A DNA stretch of 64,000 nucleotides from Streptomyces spongiicola (GTDB taxonomy: Bacteria > Actinomycetota > Actinomycetes > Streptomycetales > Streptomycetaceae), in the NCBI RefSeq assembly GCF_003122365.1, contig NZ_CP029254.1, forward strand, positions 6,140,001-6,204,000, in the 5' to 3' direction. Made by a program: the position numbers and the translations under genes. Numbering within the stretch: position 1 is the stretch's first letter; the number at the start of each line of letters is the position of its first letter. Below, piece by piece: positions 1-9,313 of this stretch. The notes under the pieces were generated by a model. That model was not told where the DNA came from, ran no database searches, and was given only the letters and a program-made list of their open reading frames with translations.

Positions 1-120
1 GGGCCGGTCGAGCCCGGGGCGGAGGCGTCCGGGGGGTGTGCGCCGCACGGGCCGTGCCATGACGAGTGCGAGGATCATGACGGCGGCCACCCCGAGGATG
101 GCAAGCGCGCCGATCGACAT
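1..120 (-). CDS. N-terminus of a small membrane protein (truncated by window edge)
   Basis: Only the first 40 codons are visible; the gene runs off the left edge. The peptide begins MSIGALAILGVAAVM and continues as one hydrophobic helix of about 20 residues, then becomes Arg/Pro-rich. This suggests an N-terminal membrane anchor or signal anchor with a cytoplasmic basic segment. The start is supported by a strong ribosome binding site (GAGGAGG) a few bases upstream on the minus strand. It is divergent from the SDR oxidoreductase at 655. The family cannot be named from this fragment. Confidence 0.6.
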   Translation of the reverse strand, partial: MSIGALAILGVAAVMILALVMARPVRRTPPGRLRPGLDRP

Positions 121-654
121 GACGTCCTCCTCTACGGGGATCTGTGGGTGTGGAAGATCTGCGGACGGGGATTCTCGTCTCTCTTGGCGACTGTGTGCTA
201 CTGAGGGTTACCGGCGGGGTCCGGTGTAAACCCCGTTCCACGGGCGGTGTTCGGCCGGGATGCGCGACACGCCGGGTGGAAGGGCCGCGATCCGCACGCT
301 GCGCCGGATCCGCACCCTGCGCCGGATCCGCTCGCCGCGGCGTAGCCGACGCGTGCCGTACGGGGGACGGCACTCAGCGCCGCCGGCCGCGTCGGCCGGG
401 CGCTCCCTCGCGTGTGCCGTACCCATGCCCTCCGGCAGAGCCGGCGACCGACCGGAGGGAGGTGGGGCCGCAGGTGCCGGCGGCCCGGCCGGCCCGTACC
501 GCTGCTCCGCGGCTCGACTGCTCCGCTGCTTCGCGGCTCGACTGCTCCGCTGTCGTTCCGCATCCGCCGCCCCTCCCCGAGCGGAAGCATCCTTCGCGAG
601 GCAAGGTGACAGGAGAGCGGGCGGTCCGTGCATCCGCGGGAATCGGAGGTTCGC
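121..654. other. Divergent intergenic region with two short direct-repeat sets
   Basis: No convincing gene is present. An 18-bp unit (gatccgcaccctgcgccg) occurs twice plus a partial copy at 289-332, and a 24-bp unit is duplicated at 504-551. The region should hold the divergent promoters of the membrane protein and the SDR gene, but no confident -35/-10 pair was recognised. Confidence 0.5.
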
Positions 655-2220
655 ATGAGTGGACGGGGCGACGGCCGGGACTCCGCGGGGCCGCGCTGTC
701 TCGTGACGGGCGCGACCGGGTACATCGGCGGTCGGCTGGTGCCCGCGCTGCTGGACGCCGGATACCGGGTCCGCTGCATGGCCCGCTCGCCCGGGAAACT
801 GCGCGACCTCCCCTGGGCCGGGGATGTCGAGGTCATCCGCGGCGATGTCAGCGACCCCGGCTCGCTCGACGATCCGCTGCGGGACGTGGACGTGGCGTAC
901 TACCTCGTCCACGGGCTCCGCTCCGGGGCGTCGTTCGAGGAGGCCGACCGCGAGGCCGCCGCGGCGTTCGCCGAGCGGGCGAGTGCCGCGGGCGTGGGGC
1001 GGATCGTCTACCTGGGCGGTCTGACGCCCGCCGCGGTGCCCGGGCATGAACTCTCCCCCCATCTGCGCTCCCGCGCCGAGGTCGGCGAGATCTTCCTCCG
1101 CTCGCCCGTGCCCGCGACGGTACTGCGCGCGGCCGTGGTCATCGGCTCCGGCTCCGCGTCCTTCGAGATGCTGCGCTACCTGACCGAACGGCTGCCCGTC
1201 ATGGTCACCCCGAGCTGGGTGAGCACCCGCGTCCAGCCCATCGCAGTCGGGGACGTGCTGCGCTACCTCGTCGGCAGCGCCGGGATGCCGGCGGACGTGA
1301 ACCGCTCGTTCGACATCGGCGGGCCGGACGTGGTGACGTACGAGCTGATGATGCGGCGCTACGCCGAGGTGGCCCGGCTTCCCCGTCGCCTGATCCTGGG
1401 CGTGCCGATGCTGACACCGCGGCTGTCCAGCCTGTGGATAGGCCTCGTCACGCCCGTGCCGCCGTCCCTCGCCCGGCCCCTCGCCGAGTCGCTGCGCCAC
1501 GAGGTCGTCTGCCGGGAGCACGACATCGCCCGCTACGTACCCGACCCGCCCGAAGGCCCGACCGGCCTGGACTCAGCCCTGAAGCTGGCGTTGCAGCGGG
1601 TGCGCGACGCGCAGGTCGCCACCCGCTGGTCCTCCGCCGCCCCGCCCGGGGCGCCGAGCGACCCGCTGCCCACGGACCCCGACTGGGCCGGGGGCAGCCT
1701 CTACACCGACCGTCGCGCGCTGGACGTCGACGCCTCACCGCAGGACCTGTGGCGGGTCATCGAGGGGATCGGCGGTGACAACGGCTGGTACTCCTTCCCG
1801 GTCGCCTGGGCGGTACGGGGCTGGCTCGACCGGCTCGTCGGCGGCGTCGGACTGCGCCGCGGACGCCGGGACGCCGCGCGGCTGAGGGTGGGCGACTCGC
1901 TGGACTTCTGGCGGGTCGAGGAGATCGAGCCGGGCCGCCTGCTGCGGCTGCGGGCCGAGATGCGGCTACCCGGTCTCGCCTGGCTGGAGATGTGCGCCGA
2001 GCGCGGCGAAGGCGGCCGCACCCGCTACCGCCAGCGGGCGCTGTTCCACCCGCGCGGGCTGCTCGGGCACGTGTACTGGTGGAGCGTCTCCCCCTTCCAC
2101 GCGGTCGTCTTCGGAGGCATGGCGCGCAACATCGCGCGGGCCGCGGAGAAGGCCGCCGCGGCGGGCCCCGGCGCACCGGATCCGGTGCCGGAGGAGGCAC
2201 CGTCCTCACGGGCCGGCTGA
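655..2220 (+). CDS. SDR-family NAD(P)-dependent oxidoreductase fused to a DUF2867 domain
   Basis: A 521-residue two-domain protein. Residues 15-320 form an atypical/extended short-chain dehydrogenase domain with the nucleotide-binding motif TGATGYIGGRL near the N-terminus. Residues about 355-500 (LDVDASPQDLWRVIEGIGG onward) match the DUF2867/SRPBCC-like C-terminal part found in many actinobacterial SDR proteins. The ATG at 655 is chosen because AATCGGAGGT lies just upstream; an earlier in-frame ATG at 628 has no such site. Substrate unknown. It lies upstream of a photolyase and litR. Oxidoreductases are known neighbours of the lit genes in other streptomycetes (litQ), so a light-regulon role is possible but inferred only from position. 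Confidence 0.85.
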   Translation: MSGRGDGRDSAGPRCLVTGATGYIGGRLVPALLDAGYRVRCMARSPGKLRDLPWAGDVEVIRGDVSDPGSLDDPLRDVDVAYYLVHGLRSGASFEEADREAAAAFAERASAAGVGRIVYLGGLTPAAVPGHELSPHLRSRAEVGEIFLRSPVPATVLRAAVVIGSGSASFEMLRYLTERLPVMVTPSWVSTRVQPIAVGDVLRYLVGSAGMPADVNRSFDIGGPDVVTYELMMRRYAEVARLPRRLILGVPMLTPRLSSLWIGLVTPVPPSLARPLAESLRHEVVCREHDIARYVPDPPEGPTGLDSALKLALQRVRDAQVATRWSSAAPPGAPSDPLPTDPDWAGGSLYTDRRALDVDASPQDLWRVIEGIGGDNGWYSFPVAWAVRGWLDRLVGGVGLRRGRRDAARLRVGDSLDFWRVEEIEPGRLLRLRAEMRLPGLAWLEMCAERGEGGRTRYRQRALFHPRGLLGHVYWWSVSPFHAVVFGGMARNIARAAEKAAAAGPGAPDPVPEEAPSSRAG

Positions 2221-2713
2221 CGGGTGCATCCGGCGGTCCGGCAGGGGACGGCCCCGGCCGCGGCCCCGGCTCCCCTGGCCGGTTCATCCGGCCGGTGTTC
2301 GTCGTGGGAAGGCCTCCGGTGGGACAGCCCGGGCGGAACGGCAGCGGGGCGGGCGCCGGGTGCGCCGGCCCGGGGGAAGGCCGTGGGCGGCAGGACGGGT
2401 CAGGGGCCAGACCGGGAGGAGCGGCTGCCGCGCGGTGCGGGGCCGCGACATCCTTCACCAAGCCGCGATCCTGTGACCTCCGGCTGTGTGACCTCCGGCT
2501 GTGTGACCTCCGAATTCTCCGGCCCCCCGATTCCCCCGGCCCCCCGATTCCCCCGGGCTCTGCGATCCCTCCGGGCCGTCCGGTTCGGCCGTCGTGCCGC
2601 CCACGTCCGCCTCCTGCTGCCGTCCGCCGCCGCCTGCCGTGAACCCTTCCGTCCGCTTCGATCCGTCCCCTCCCGCCCCCGTACCGAGGGGCCGTCCCGT
2701 CCTCAGGAGCATC
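2221..2713. repeat. Intergenic region with a 15-bp tandem repeat
   Basis: No gene is supported. At 2472-2511 the unit tgtgacctccggctg is repeated about 2.7 times, followed by short CCCCCGATT repeats. The photolyase promoter should lie here. Confidence 0.5.
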
Positions 2714-4096
2714 ATGAACACCGCGGTCGTCCTCTTCACCTCCGATCTGCGCCTGCACGACCACCCGCCGCTGCGCGCCGCGCTCGGGGCGGCGGACGAC
2801 GTGGTGCCGCTCTTCGTGCGCGACGACGGCATCGAGGCCGCGGGCTTCTCGCCTCCCAACAGGACGGCGTTCCTCGCCGACTGCCTCACCGACCTCGACG
2901 AGGGCCTGCGGGACCGGGGCGGCCGCCTCGTCGTCCGCTCCGGCGACGTCGTCGAGGAGGTCCGCGCGGTGGCGCGGGAGGCCGGCGCAGGCGGGGTCCA
3001 CATGGCTGCCGGCGTCAGCGCCTACGCCCACGCCCGAGAGGAGCGCCTGCGTCTCGCACTGGAGGAGGACGGCCGTACGCTTCGCGTCCACGACGCCGTC
3101 GTCACCGCCCTGGCGCCCGGGGCCGTCGTCCCGTCCGGCTCGGACCATTTCGCCGTGTTCACTCCGTACCACCGCCGCTGGTCACAGGAGGAGCTTCGCG
3201 GGGTGCTCGCGGCGCCGCGCACGATCCGGGTGCCCGACGGGCTCCGCTCCGAGCCGGTGCCCTCACGCGAGGACGTGGAGAAGGCCGGGGGAGTGTCGGA
3301 CGGGCTCGCCCGCGGGGGCGAGCGCGAGGCCCGCAAACGGCTGAACGCCTGGGCGCGCGGTGGCCTCGCCCGCTATGACGAGCGGCATGACGACCTGGCG
3401 GGCGACGCGACCTCCCGGCTCTCGCCCCATCTGCACTTCGGCACCCTCTCCCCGGGCGAGGCCGTCCACCGGGCCCGCGCCGTGGGCGGTCCGGGCGCCG
3501 AGGGCTTCGTACGGCAGGTGTGCTGGCGCGACTTCCACCACCAGGTGCTCGCGGCCCGGCCCGCGTCCGCCACCGCCGACTACCGTGGGCGGCACGACCG
3601 ATGGCGTTCGGGCGGGCGGGCCGACGCGGACGTCCGGGCGTGGAAGGCCGGCCGCACCGGCTATCCCGTCGTCGACGCCGCCATGCGCCAGCTCCGCCAC
3701 GAGGGGTGGATGCACAACCGCGGGCGGCTGCTGGCGGCGAGCTTCCTCACGAAGACGCTGTACGTCGACTGGCGGGTCGGCGCACGGCACTTCCTGGAAC
3801 TGCTGGTCGACGGCGATCTGGCCAACAACCAGCTGAACTGGCAGTGGGTGGCGGGCACCGGTACGGACACCCGGCCGAACCGGGTGCTCAACCCCGTGCG
3901 CCAGGCCCACCGCTACGACCCCGAGGGCAGCTATGTGCGCCGTTGGGTGCCCGAACTGGAGGATGTCGAAGGATCCGCCGTGCACGAGCCGTGGAAGCTC
4001 CCCGACGCCGTACGGGCCCGGCTCGACTACCCCGACCCGATCGTGGACCTCGCCGACGGGCTCGCACGGTTCAGACACGCCCGTGAGGCCGGTTGA
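2714..4096 (+). CDS. phr: Deoxyribodipyrimidine photolyase (class I type)
   Basis: A 460-residue flavoprotein of the cryptochrome/photolyase family, expected to split UV pyrimidine dimers using light. Residues 3-160 are the N-terminal alpha/beta antenna-binding domain (MNTAVVLFTSDLRLHDHPPL). The C-terminal FAD domain shows EGFVRQVCWRDF, WMHNRGRLLAASFLTK and NNQLNWQWVAGTGTD, including the tryptophans of the electron-transfer chain and the TGTD loop typical of class I enzymes. Start ATG 2714 follows TCAGGAGC. It is probably part of the light-induced locus with litR. The stop codon lies inside a 14-bp tandem repeat. The antenna pigment cannot be read from the sequence. Confidence 0.95.
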   Translation: MNTAVVLFTSDLRLHDHPPLRAALGAADDVVPLFVRDDGIEAAGFSPPNRTAFLADCLTDLDEGLRDRGGRLVVRSGDVVEEVRAVAREAGAGGVHMAAGVSAYAHAREERLRLALEEDGRTLRVHDAVVTALAPGAVVPSGSDHFAVFTPYHRRWSQEELRGVLAAPRTIRVPDGLRSEPVPSREDVEKAGGVSDGLARGGEREARKRLNAWARGGLARYDERHDDLAGDATSRLSPHLHFGTLSPGEAVHRARAVGGPGAEGFVRQVCWRDFHHQVLAARPASATADYRGRHDRWRSGGRADADVRAWKAGRTGYPVVDAAMRQLRHEGWMHNRGRLLAASFLTKTLYVDWRVGARHFLELLVDGDLANNQLNWQWVAGTGTDTRPNRVLNPVRQAHRYDPEGSYVRRWVPELEDVEGSAVHEPWKLPDAVRARLDYPDPIVDLADGLARFRHAREAG

Positions 4097-4160
4097 CGGA
4101 AACCGGTTGACGGAAACCGGTTGACGGAAACCGGTTGACGGAAACCGGCTCACGGAAGCC
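4091..4160. repeat. 14-bp tandem repeat spanning the photolyase stop codon
   Basis: Four perfect copies of ggttgacggaaacc (4091-4146) plus one diverged copy (4147-4160). The first copy contains the TGA stop of the photolyase gene. Each unit carries the inverted ends ccggtt/aaccgg, so the array could fold into alternative small hairpins. Confidence 0.9.
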
Positions 4161-4595
4161 GGGTGACCGGGGCCGGCCGACCGGGGCCGGGTGACGGCCC
4201 CTGCGGGCATCCGCTCGAAGCGGGCGGCCGCCGGCCGGCACCGGCGGGAACGGGACGCGCGGAGGGAGGACGCTGACGGCGACGGGCGCACCCCGCGGAG
4301 GGCGCAACGGGGCTGTCGCGGGCGCCGGATCGGACCGCGTCGCCCGGGCCACGGCCCCGGCTGCGGGCCGTTCGGCTGCCCCTCCGGAAGGGGTGCGTGC
4401 GGTGCACCGCCGCTGGGCCGGGGCGTCGGGCGGCACGGCGGTGACGGGCGACGGGTAGGGGGCGGGCGGGCGTCGGCGGCACGGCGGTGGCGACGGGCAG
4501 GCGGCGGGCAGGCGGCGGGCAGGCGGCGGGCAGGCGGCGGGCACGGGGCGGGCACGGGTTGCGACGGGCGGTCCGTCTCGGCCGGGCGCCGTACC
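4097..4595. other. Intergenic region upstream of litR with an 11-bp tandem repeat
   Basis: No gene is supported. An 11-bp unit gcggcgggcag is repeated four times at 4501-4544. The litR promoter should lie between this array and the ATG at 4596, but no clear consensus elements were seen. Confidence 0.5.
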
Positions 4596-5669
4596 ATGGG
4601 ACGGGTGGAGGCCGACAGCCGCCCGGAGGGCCTGGCAGAGGACGGCGTGACCGCCGCGCTCAGCACCGGTGCGGTCGCCCGCAGGCTCGGTGTCGCGCCC
4701 ACGACCCTGCGTTCCTGGGAGCGGCGCTACGCGATAGGCCCGGCCACCCGCGAGGACGGCCGGCACCGCCGCTGGACGCCCGAGGACATCGCCCTGCTCG
4801 AGGAGATGTGCCGGCTCACCGCGCAGGGCGTCCCGCCCGCTGAGGCCGCGCGCGCGGCGATGAGCGTTTCCGCGACGGTCCCGCGCCGCGGCCAGAGCGG
4901 GGAGACGGGCCGGACGGGCCGGACCGGGGAGACGGGCCGGCCCGGGCGGGAGGCCGCCTCCCCGACGCGGGCGCCCGGCGGACCGAACGCCCTGCCCCTC
5001 GGGGACGTGCGGCAGGAGTGCCGGGGGCTGGCACGCGCCGCCGTCCGTCTCGACGCCCCCGCCGTCGACGCCCTGCTGGACGCCGTGATCGCCGAGCACG
5101 GTCTCGTCACCGCCTGGGAGGACGTCATCGCCCCCACCCTGCACGCCGTGGGCCGCAAATGGGCGACGTCGGGTGAGCGTTACATCGAGGTCGAGCACCT
5201 GCTCTCCTGGCATGTCTCGTCGGCGTTGCGCCGGGTGCGGCCCGCACGGGTACGGCCCGCACGGGTACGGGAACGGGGAAGGGAGCGCGCGGACGTGCCA
5301 CCGGTGGTGCTCGCCTGTGTGCCGGGCGAGCAGCACAGCCTTCCGATCGAGGCCCTGGCCGCGGCGCTCTGCGAACGCGGAGTGCCCGCCCGGATGTTCG
5401 GAGCGGCGCTGCCCGCCGACGCGCTTCACGAGGCGGTGCGCCGGCTCGGCCCGGCCGCCGTGGTGCTCTGGGCCCAGTCCCGGTCGACCGCCGACCGTTC
5501 GCTGGTGCGGATCGTCTCCGGCGTCCACTGGGGGGTGAAGGGCGCCCGGAAGCGCACCTCGCTTCTGCTCGCCGGGCCCGGCTGGGCGGGCGGAGCGTAT
5601 CCGGGGACCGTGCGGCTGCACGGCCTCGGTTCCGCGGTTGACGTCATCATGGCCCTGCCCAGGGGCTGA
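4596..5669 (+). CDS. litR: MerR-family light-responsive regulator with B12-binding region (LitR/CarH type)
   Basis: A 357-residue regulator. Residues about 22-90 are a MerR winged-helix DNA-binding domain (STGAVARRLGVAPTTLRSWE, then RRYAIGPATREDGRHRRWT). After a low-complexity linker comes the helical bundle and Rossmann part of a cobalamin-binding module: WATSGERYIEVEH resembles the W-x9/10-EH motif that packs on the adenosyl group in CarH, and GEQHSLPI resembles the E/D-x-H segment that ligates cobalt. By family knowledge it represses or activates carotenoid and light genes depending on light-sensitive adenosylcobalamin. Cofactor use here is inferred. It is followed after 11 bases by the FeS cryptochrome gene, so the two form one operon. 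Confidence 0.85.
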   Translation: MGRVEADSRPEGLAEDGVTAALSTGAVARRLGVAPTTLRSWERRYAIGPATREDGRHRRWTPEDIALLEEMCRLTAQGVPPAEAARAAMSVSATVPRRGQSGETGRTGRTGETGRPGREAASPTRAPGGPNALPLGDVRQECRGLARAAVRLDAPAVDALLDAVIAEHGLVTAWEDVIAPTLHAVGRKWATSGERYIEVEHLLSWHVSSALRRVRPARVRPARVRERGRERADVPPVVLACVPGEQHSLPIEALAAALCERGVPARMFGAALPADALHEAVRRLGPAAVVLWAQSRSTADRSLVRIVSGVHWGVKGARKRTSLLLAGPGWAGGAYPGTVRLHGLGSAVDVIMALPRG

Positions 5670-5680
5670 CAGGAGGGCAG

Positions 5681-7195
5681 ATGTCCCGTCGCGCACCCCG
5701 TACGCACCTGGTCTTCGGGGACCAGCTCGGACCGCACTTCACCGAGCCGGGAGCCGACGGCCCCGACGAGGACGCCCCCATCCTCATGATCGAGTCCCGT
5801 GCCGTGTTCCGCCGGAGGAGCTTCCACCGGGCCAAGGCCCATCTGGTGCTCTCGGCCATGCGCCACCGCGCCGCCGAACTCGGCGACCGGGTGCGGTACG
5901 TGAAGGCCGGCACCTACCGGGAGGGCCTGGCACGAGCCGCGGGCGGCACCCGTACCACGGTCTGCCACCCGACCTCCCACGCGGCCGCGCGCCTCGTCGC
6001 CGCCTTGCCGGACGTCGACGCCGTCCCCGCGCGAGGGTTCCTCGTGCCGCACGAGGACTTCGCCGCCTGGGCCGCGGAACGCGGCGGGCCCCTGCGGCTG
6101 GAGGACTTCTACCGCTGGGTGCGCCGTCGCCACGAGTTGCTGATGGACGGCGGCGAACCGGCGGGCGGCCGCTGGAACTTCGACCGCGAGAACCGAGAAC
6201 CCCCGCCGCGGGGCCGGTCGACCCTCGGCGTGCCGCCGCCGTGGACGGCACGGGAGGACGAGATCGACGAAGAGGTACGGCACGACCTGGACGCCTGGGA
6301 GCGCGCGGGCGACGTCTCCTTCACGGGCCGCGACGGGCCCCGGCTCTTCCCCGCCTCCCGCGCCGAGGCCCTGGCCGCCCTTGCCCGCTTCGCCGAGCAC
6401 CGGCTGGCCTCCTTCGGCAGGTACGAGGACGCCGTGCTCGCCGACGACCCCTGGATGAGCCACAGCATGCTGTCCGCACCGCTCAACCTGGGGCTGCTCG
6501 ACCCCGCCGAGTGCGTGGAGCGCGCCGAACGGGCCTGGCGCGAGGGCGGGGTACCGGTGGCGTCGGCAGAGGGCTTCGTCCGGCAGATCGCCGGCTGGCG
6601 GGAGTACGTCTGGCACCTCTACTGGCACTTCGGCGAGGACTACCGGCGCCGCAACGTGCTGCGCCACCGCCGCTCCCTGCCGGACTGGTTCGCGGACCTG
6701 GACGCGGACGCGGTCACCGCGCGCTGCCTGTCCACCGTGCTGGCCCAGGTCAGGGACACCGGATGGACCCACCACATCCCGCGGCTGATGGTCCTCGGCA
6801 GCCGCGCCCTGCAGGAAGGATGGGATCCGGCGCAGGTCACCGACTGGTTCCACCGCAACTTCGTCGACGGCTACGACTGGGTCATGCTTCCGAACGTCGT
6901 CGGGATGTCCCAGTACGCCGACGGCGGGCGGATGACCACCAAGCCGTACACCTCGGGCGGTGCCTACATCAACCGGATGAGCGACCTGTGCGGCGGCTGC
7001 GCCTATCGGCCCACCGAGCGGGTCGGCGACCGGGCCTGCCCGTACACCGCGGGCTACTGGGCGTTCCTCCACCGGCACCGGGAGCGGCTCTCCCGCAACC
7101 ACCGCATGGCCCGGACCGTGGCCGGCCTCGACCGGCTCGCCGACCTCCCCGAACTGCTGGAGCAGGAGCGCCGGCGCGGGCGGTCGGCGCCCTGA
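5681..7195 (+). CDS. FeS-type cryptochrome/photolyase (PhrB/CryB-like, DPRP family)
   Basis: A 504-residue member of the photolyase-related (DPRP) family, which contains the bacterial (6-4) photolyases PhrB/CryB. It begins THLVFGDQLGPHF, the typical N-terminus of this group. Four cysteines suited to a 4Fe-4S cluster are visible: TARCLSTVL in the FAD domain and the cluster CGGCAY...RACPY near residues 429-452. The FAD region includes SAEGFVRQIAGWREYVW. A strong AGGAGGG site precedes ATG 5681, 11 bases after the litR stop, so it is probably co-transcribed with the regulator. It could repair (6-4) photoproducts or act as a light receptor; the sequence does not decide which. Confidence 0.88.
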   Translation: MSRRAPRTHLVFGDQLGPHFTEPGADGPDEDAPILMIESRAVFRRRSFHRAKAHLVLSAMRHRAAELGDRVRYVKAGTYREGLARAAGGTRTTVCHPTSHAAARLVAALPDVDAVPARGFLVPHEDFAAWAAERGGPLRLEDFYRWVRRRHELLMDGGEPAGGRWNFDRENREPPPRGRSTLGVPPPWTAREDEIDEEVRHDLDAWERAGDVSFTGRDGPRLFPASRAEALAALARFAEHRLASFGRYEDAVLADDPWMSHSMLSAPLNLGLLDPAECVERAERAWREGGVPVASAEGFVRQIAGWREYVWHLYWHFGEDYRRRNVLRHRRSLPDWFADLDADAVTARCLSTVLAQVRDTGWTHHIPRLMVLGSRALQEGWDPAQVTDWFHRNFVDGYDWVMLPNVVGMSQYADGGRMTTKPYTSGGAYINRMSDLCGGCAYRPTERVGDRACPYTAGYWAFLHRHRERLSRNHRMARTVAGLDRLADLPELLEQERRRGRSAP

Positions 7196-7717
7196 ACCCA
7201 CGGCGGGCGGGCCCGTGTCCCTCGCTTGCTGCCGTCGGGACCCCCGGTCGTACCGGTCCGGGGCGGCAGTCGGCGTCCTCGGCCCGGTGTGGCCGTCCGG
7301 GATGCGGGAGCCGGGGTCCTCGCTACGGCGGCGGCACCGGTGCGCGGGCGCGCGGGTGCGCGGGTGTGAAGCGTGCCGTGCGGTGTGCGGTGTGCGGCGT
7401 GCGGTATGACGACGCGTAAGGCGGGTGTGCGGGACACACCGTGCGGGACATGCTGAGCCGTGAGCCGTGAGCCGTGAGCCGTGAGCCGTGAGCCGTGAGC
7501 CGTGAGCCGTGAGCCGTGAGCCGTGAGCCGTGAGCGGCACAATGAGGCAATCGGGCGGATGCGGGCGCCATCCGCACGTCTGCCTCTGTCGATCGCGCCG
7601 CGTCGTGGTCGACTGGTCGGCGCCGGCACCCGCCGTACGCGGCGTCACAGCAGGCGCATCCGAACGCCGCCTCTCCGCGGAAGGACGAAAGACGGCAGCC
7701 GACGACGCGGAGGACGC
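7196..7717. other. Upstream region of the crtE operon
   Basis: A 522-base non-coding stretch between the cryptochrome gene and crtE. It contains a GC-rich part with short repeats and a long heptanucleotide array (7454-7535). Light-induced promoters of crt operons are expected here, but no -35/-10 pair could be assigned. Confidence 0.5.
7454..7535. repeat. Heptanucleotide tandem array (TGAGCCG)
   Basis: The 7-base unit tgagccg is repeated about 11.7 times without interruption. All three reading frames stay open or contain only TGA depending on strand. It lies 180 bases upstream of crtE. Confidence 0.95.
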
Positions 7718-9313
7718 ATGCAGCGACCCGGGGCAACCGCACCCACCCCGACCGTGCAGGAGCACGGTCCACCATCCTCCCTCTGCGAGGAGGTCGACGC
7801 CGACGTACCCGCGGCGGTGGGAGCCCGACTGGAGGTCCTGTTGCAGGACCGGGTGGCGGACGCCGCCGCACTCGACGGCGTCTTCACCGCGGACGTGGCC
7901 GGGCCGCTCGCACGGTTCACCCTGGACGGGGGCAGGCGGATGCGCTCCCAGTTCCTGTGGTGGGCGATGCGGGCCTGCGGTGGAGCCGAGGCGGAGGCAC
8001 CCGCCGCGCTCCGCACGGCCGCGGCGCTGGAGTTGATCCAGAGCTGTGCCCTCGTCCACGACGACGTGATGGACGGCTCGCCGCGCCGCAGGGGCGGGCC
8101 GTCGTTCCATGCCCGGTTGGCCGCGCGCTATCCAGGCGCCGCGTTCCCGGGTACCGGGGCGGTGCCGTTCGCCTCCGCCGCCGCGGTCCTGGCCGGAGAC
8201 CTCGCGCTCACCTGGGCCGACGACATCGTCGCCGGGACGGACTTCGACGACGCCGTGCGCCGCCGGGTACTGGCGGACTGGCGGGCCATGCGCACCGAGA
8301 TGGTGGCGGGCCAGTACCTGGACCTCCACGGCCAGGCGACCGGTTCCCGTTCCGTCGCCCAGGCGATCCGCACCGCCTGTCTCAAGACGGCCCAGTACAC
8401 GGTCGCGAGGCCGCTGTCACTGGGAGCGGCGCTCGCGGGCGCCGACGCGCGGGCGACGCGGGACCTGTGTGCGGCGGGCCGCTACGCCGGTACCGCCTTC
8501 CAGCTCCGTGACGACATCGAGGGCGTTTTCGGCGACCCGCTCGTCACCGGCAAGCCGTCGGGCGACGACATACGCTCGGGGAAGCTCACCTACCTCGTCG
8601 CCGTCGCCCGGGCGCGGGCCGAGTCCCGGGGCGACCGCGCCGCGCTGTCGGTGCTGGAAAGCTCCCTCGGGGATGTGGACCTGACGGAGGACCGGCTGCG
8701 GAGGGTGCGGGAGGCCCTCGTCGGTACCGGTGCCCTGGCCGTGGTGGAGGAACGTATCGGCCGGCTGCTCGCGGCCGGGGAACGGCGGCTGTCCGCGGCC
8801 GCCCTGTCCCCGGTCGCGGCGCACCATCTGCGCACGCTGCTCGCCAGGGTGACGGCACCCGCGGGTTCCCCCGCCCATGCGGACTCCGCGGGGCCGGCGG
8901 CTGCCGTGCCGGGCGGGCCCCGTGCTTCCGGCGCACAGGCCCCCGCCGGTTCCACGACTACCGCGCCGGGGGCCCCCGCCCCTGCCGCTGCCCCTTCTGC
9001 CGTACACCCGGCCACCTCTGCCGTCTCTGCCACCTCCGCCACCTCTGCGGTCTCCGCCGTCTCCGCCACCTCTGCGGTCTCTGCGGCCGCGGCGGTCTCC
9101 GCCACCTCTGACACCGCGGCGGCCGCGGCGGCAGAGGCGTCCGCGGTGTCAGAGGCCGTGGACACCACGAGGTCCGCTCCGCCTTCCGCTCCGTCGGCCG
9201 CCTCCGCATCGCCGGGGCACACCGGCCATATGACGCCCCGGCACGCCCGTCCACCGGGCGGGGCGCCCGGGCGGCGGCGGTCGGGTACCACCGTCGACGG
9301 GAGCCGCCGATGA
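7718..9313 (+). CDS. crtE: Geranylgeranyl diphosphate synthase CrtE with long low-complexity tail
   Basis: A polyprenyl diphosphate synthase that makes the C20 precursor of carotenoids from IPP and allylic diphosphates. The first aspartate-rich motif is HDDVMDGSPRRRG (Asp115, 116, 119) and the second is QLRDDIEGVFGD (Asp265, 266). The catalytic core ends near residue 375, the usual family length. Residues 378-531 are an Ala/Ser/Thr/Pro-rich tail built of repeats such as VSATSA, unlike any synthase domain. ATG 7718 follows GCGGAGGA. The gene overlaps crtI by ATGA (9310-9313), so translation is probably coupled. Confidence 0.93.
   Translation: MQRPGATAPTPTVQEHGPPSSLCEEVDADVPAAVGARLEVLLQDRVADAAALDGVFTADVAGPLARFTLDGGRRMRSQFLWWAMRACGGAEAEAPAALRTAAALELIQSCALVHDDVMDGSPRRRGGPSFHARLAARYPGAAFPGTGAVPFASAAAVLAGDLALTWADDIVAGTDFDDAVRRRVLADWRAMRTEMVAGQYLDLHGQATGSRSVAQAIRTACLKTAQYTVARPLSLGAALAGADARATRDLCAAGRYAGTAFQLRDDIEGVFGDPLVTGKPSGDDIRSGKLTYLVAVARARAESRGDRAALSVLESSLGDVDLTEDRLRRVREALVGTGALAVVEERIGRLLAAGERRLSAAALSPVAAHHLRTLLARVTAPAGSPAHADSAGPAAAVPGGPRASGAQAPAGSTTTAPGAPAPAAAPSAVHPATSAVSATSATSAVSAVSATSAVSAAAAVSATSDTAAAAAAEASAVSEAVDTTRSAPPSAPSAASASPGHTGHMTPRHARPPGGAPGRRRSGTTVDGSRR

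Noticed and set aside
7454..7535. CRISPR-like array
   Set aside because: The repeats are directly adjacent 7-mers without spacers, and no cas genes are present. The same holds for the other arrays.
5426..8329. 967-codon open frame on the minus strand
   Set aside because: Shadow of the cryptochrome and crtE genes; it crosses the heptanucleotide array as LTAHGSR repeats.
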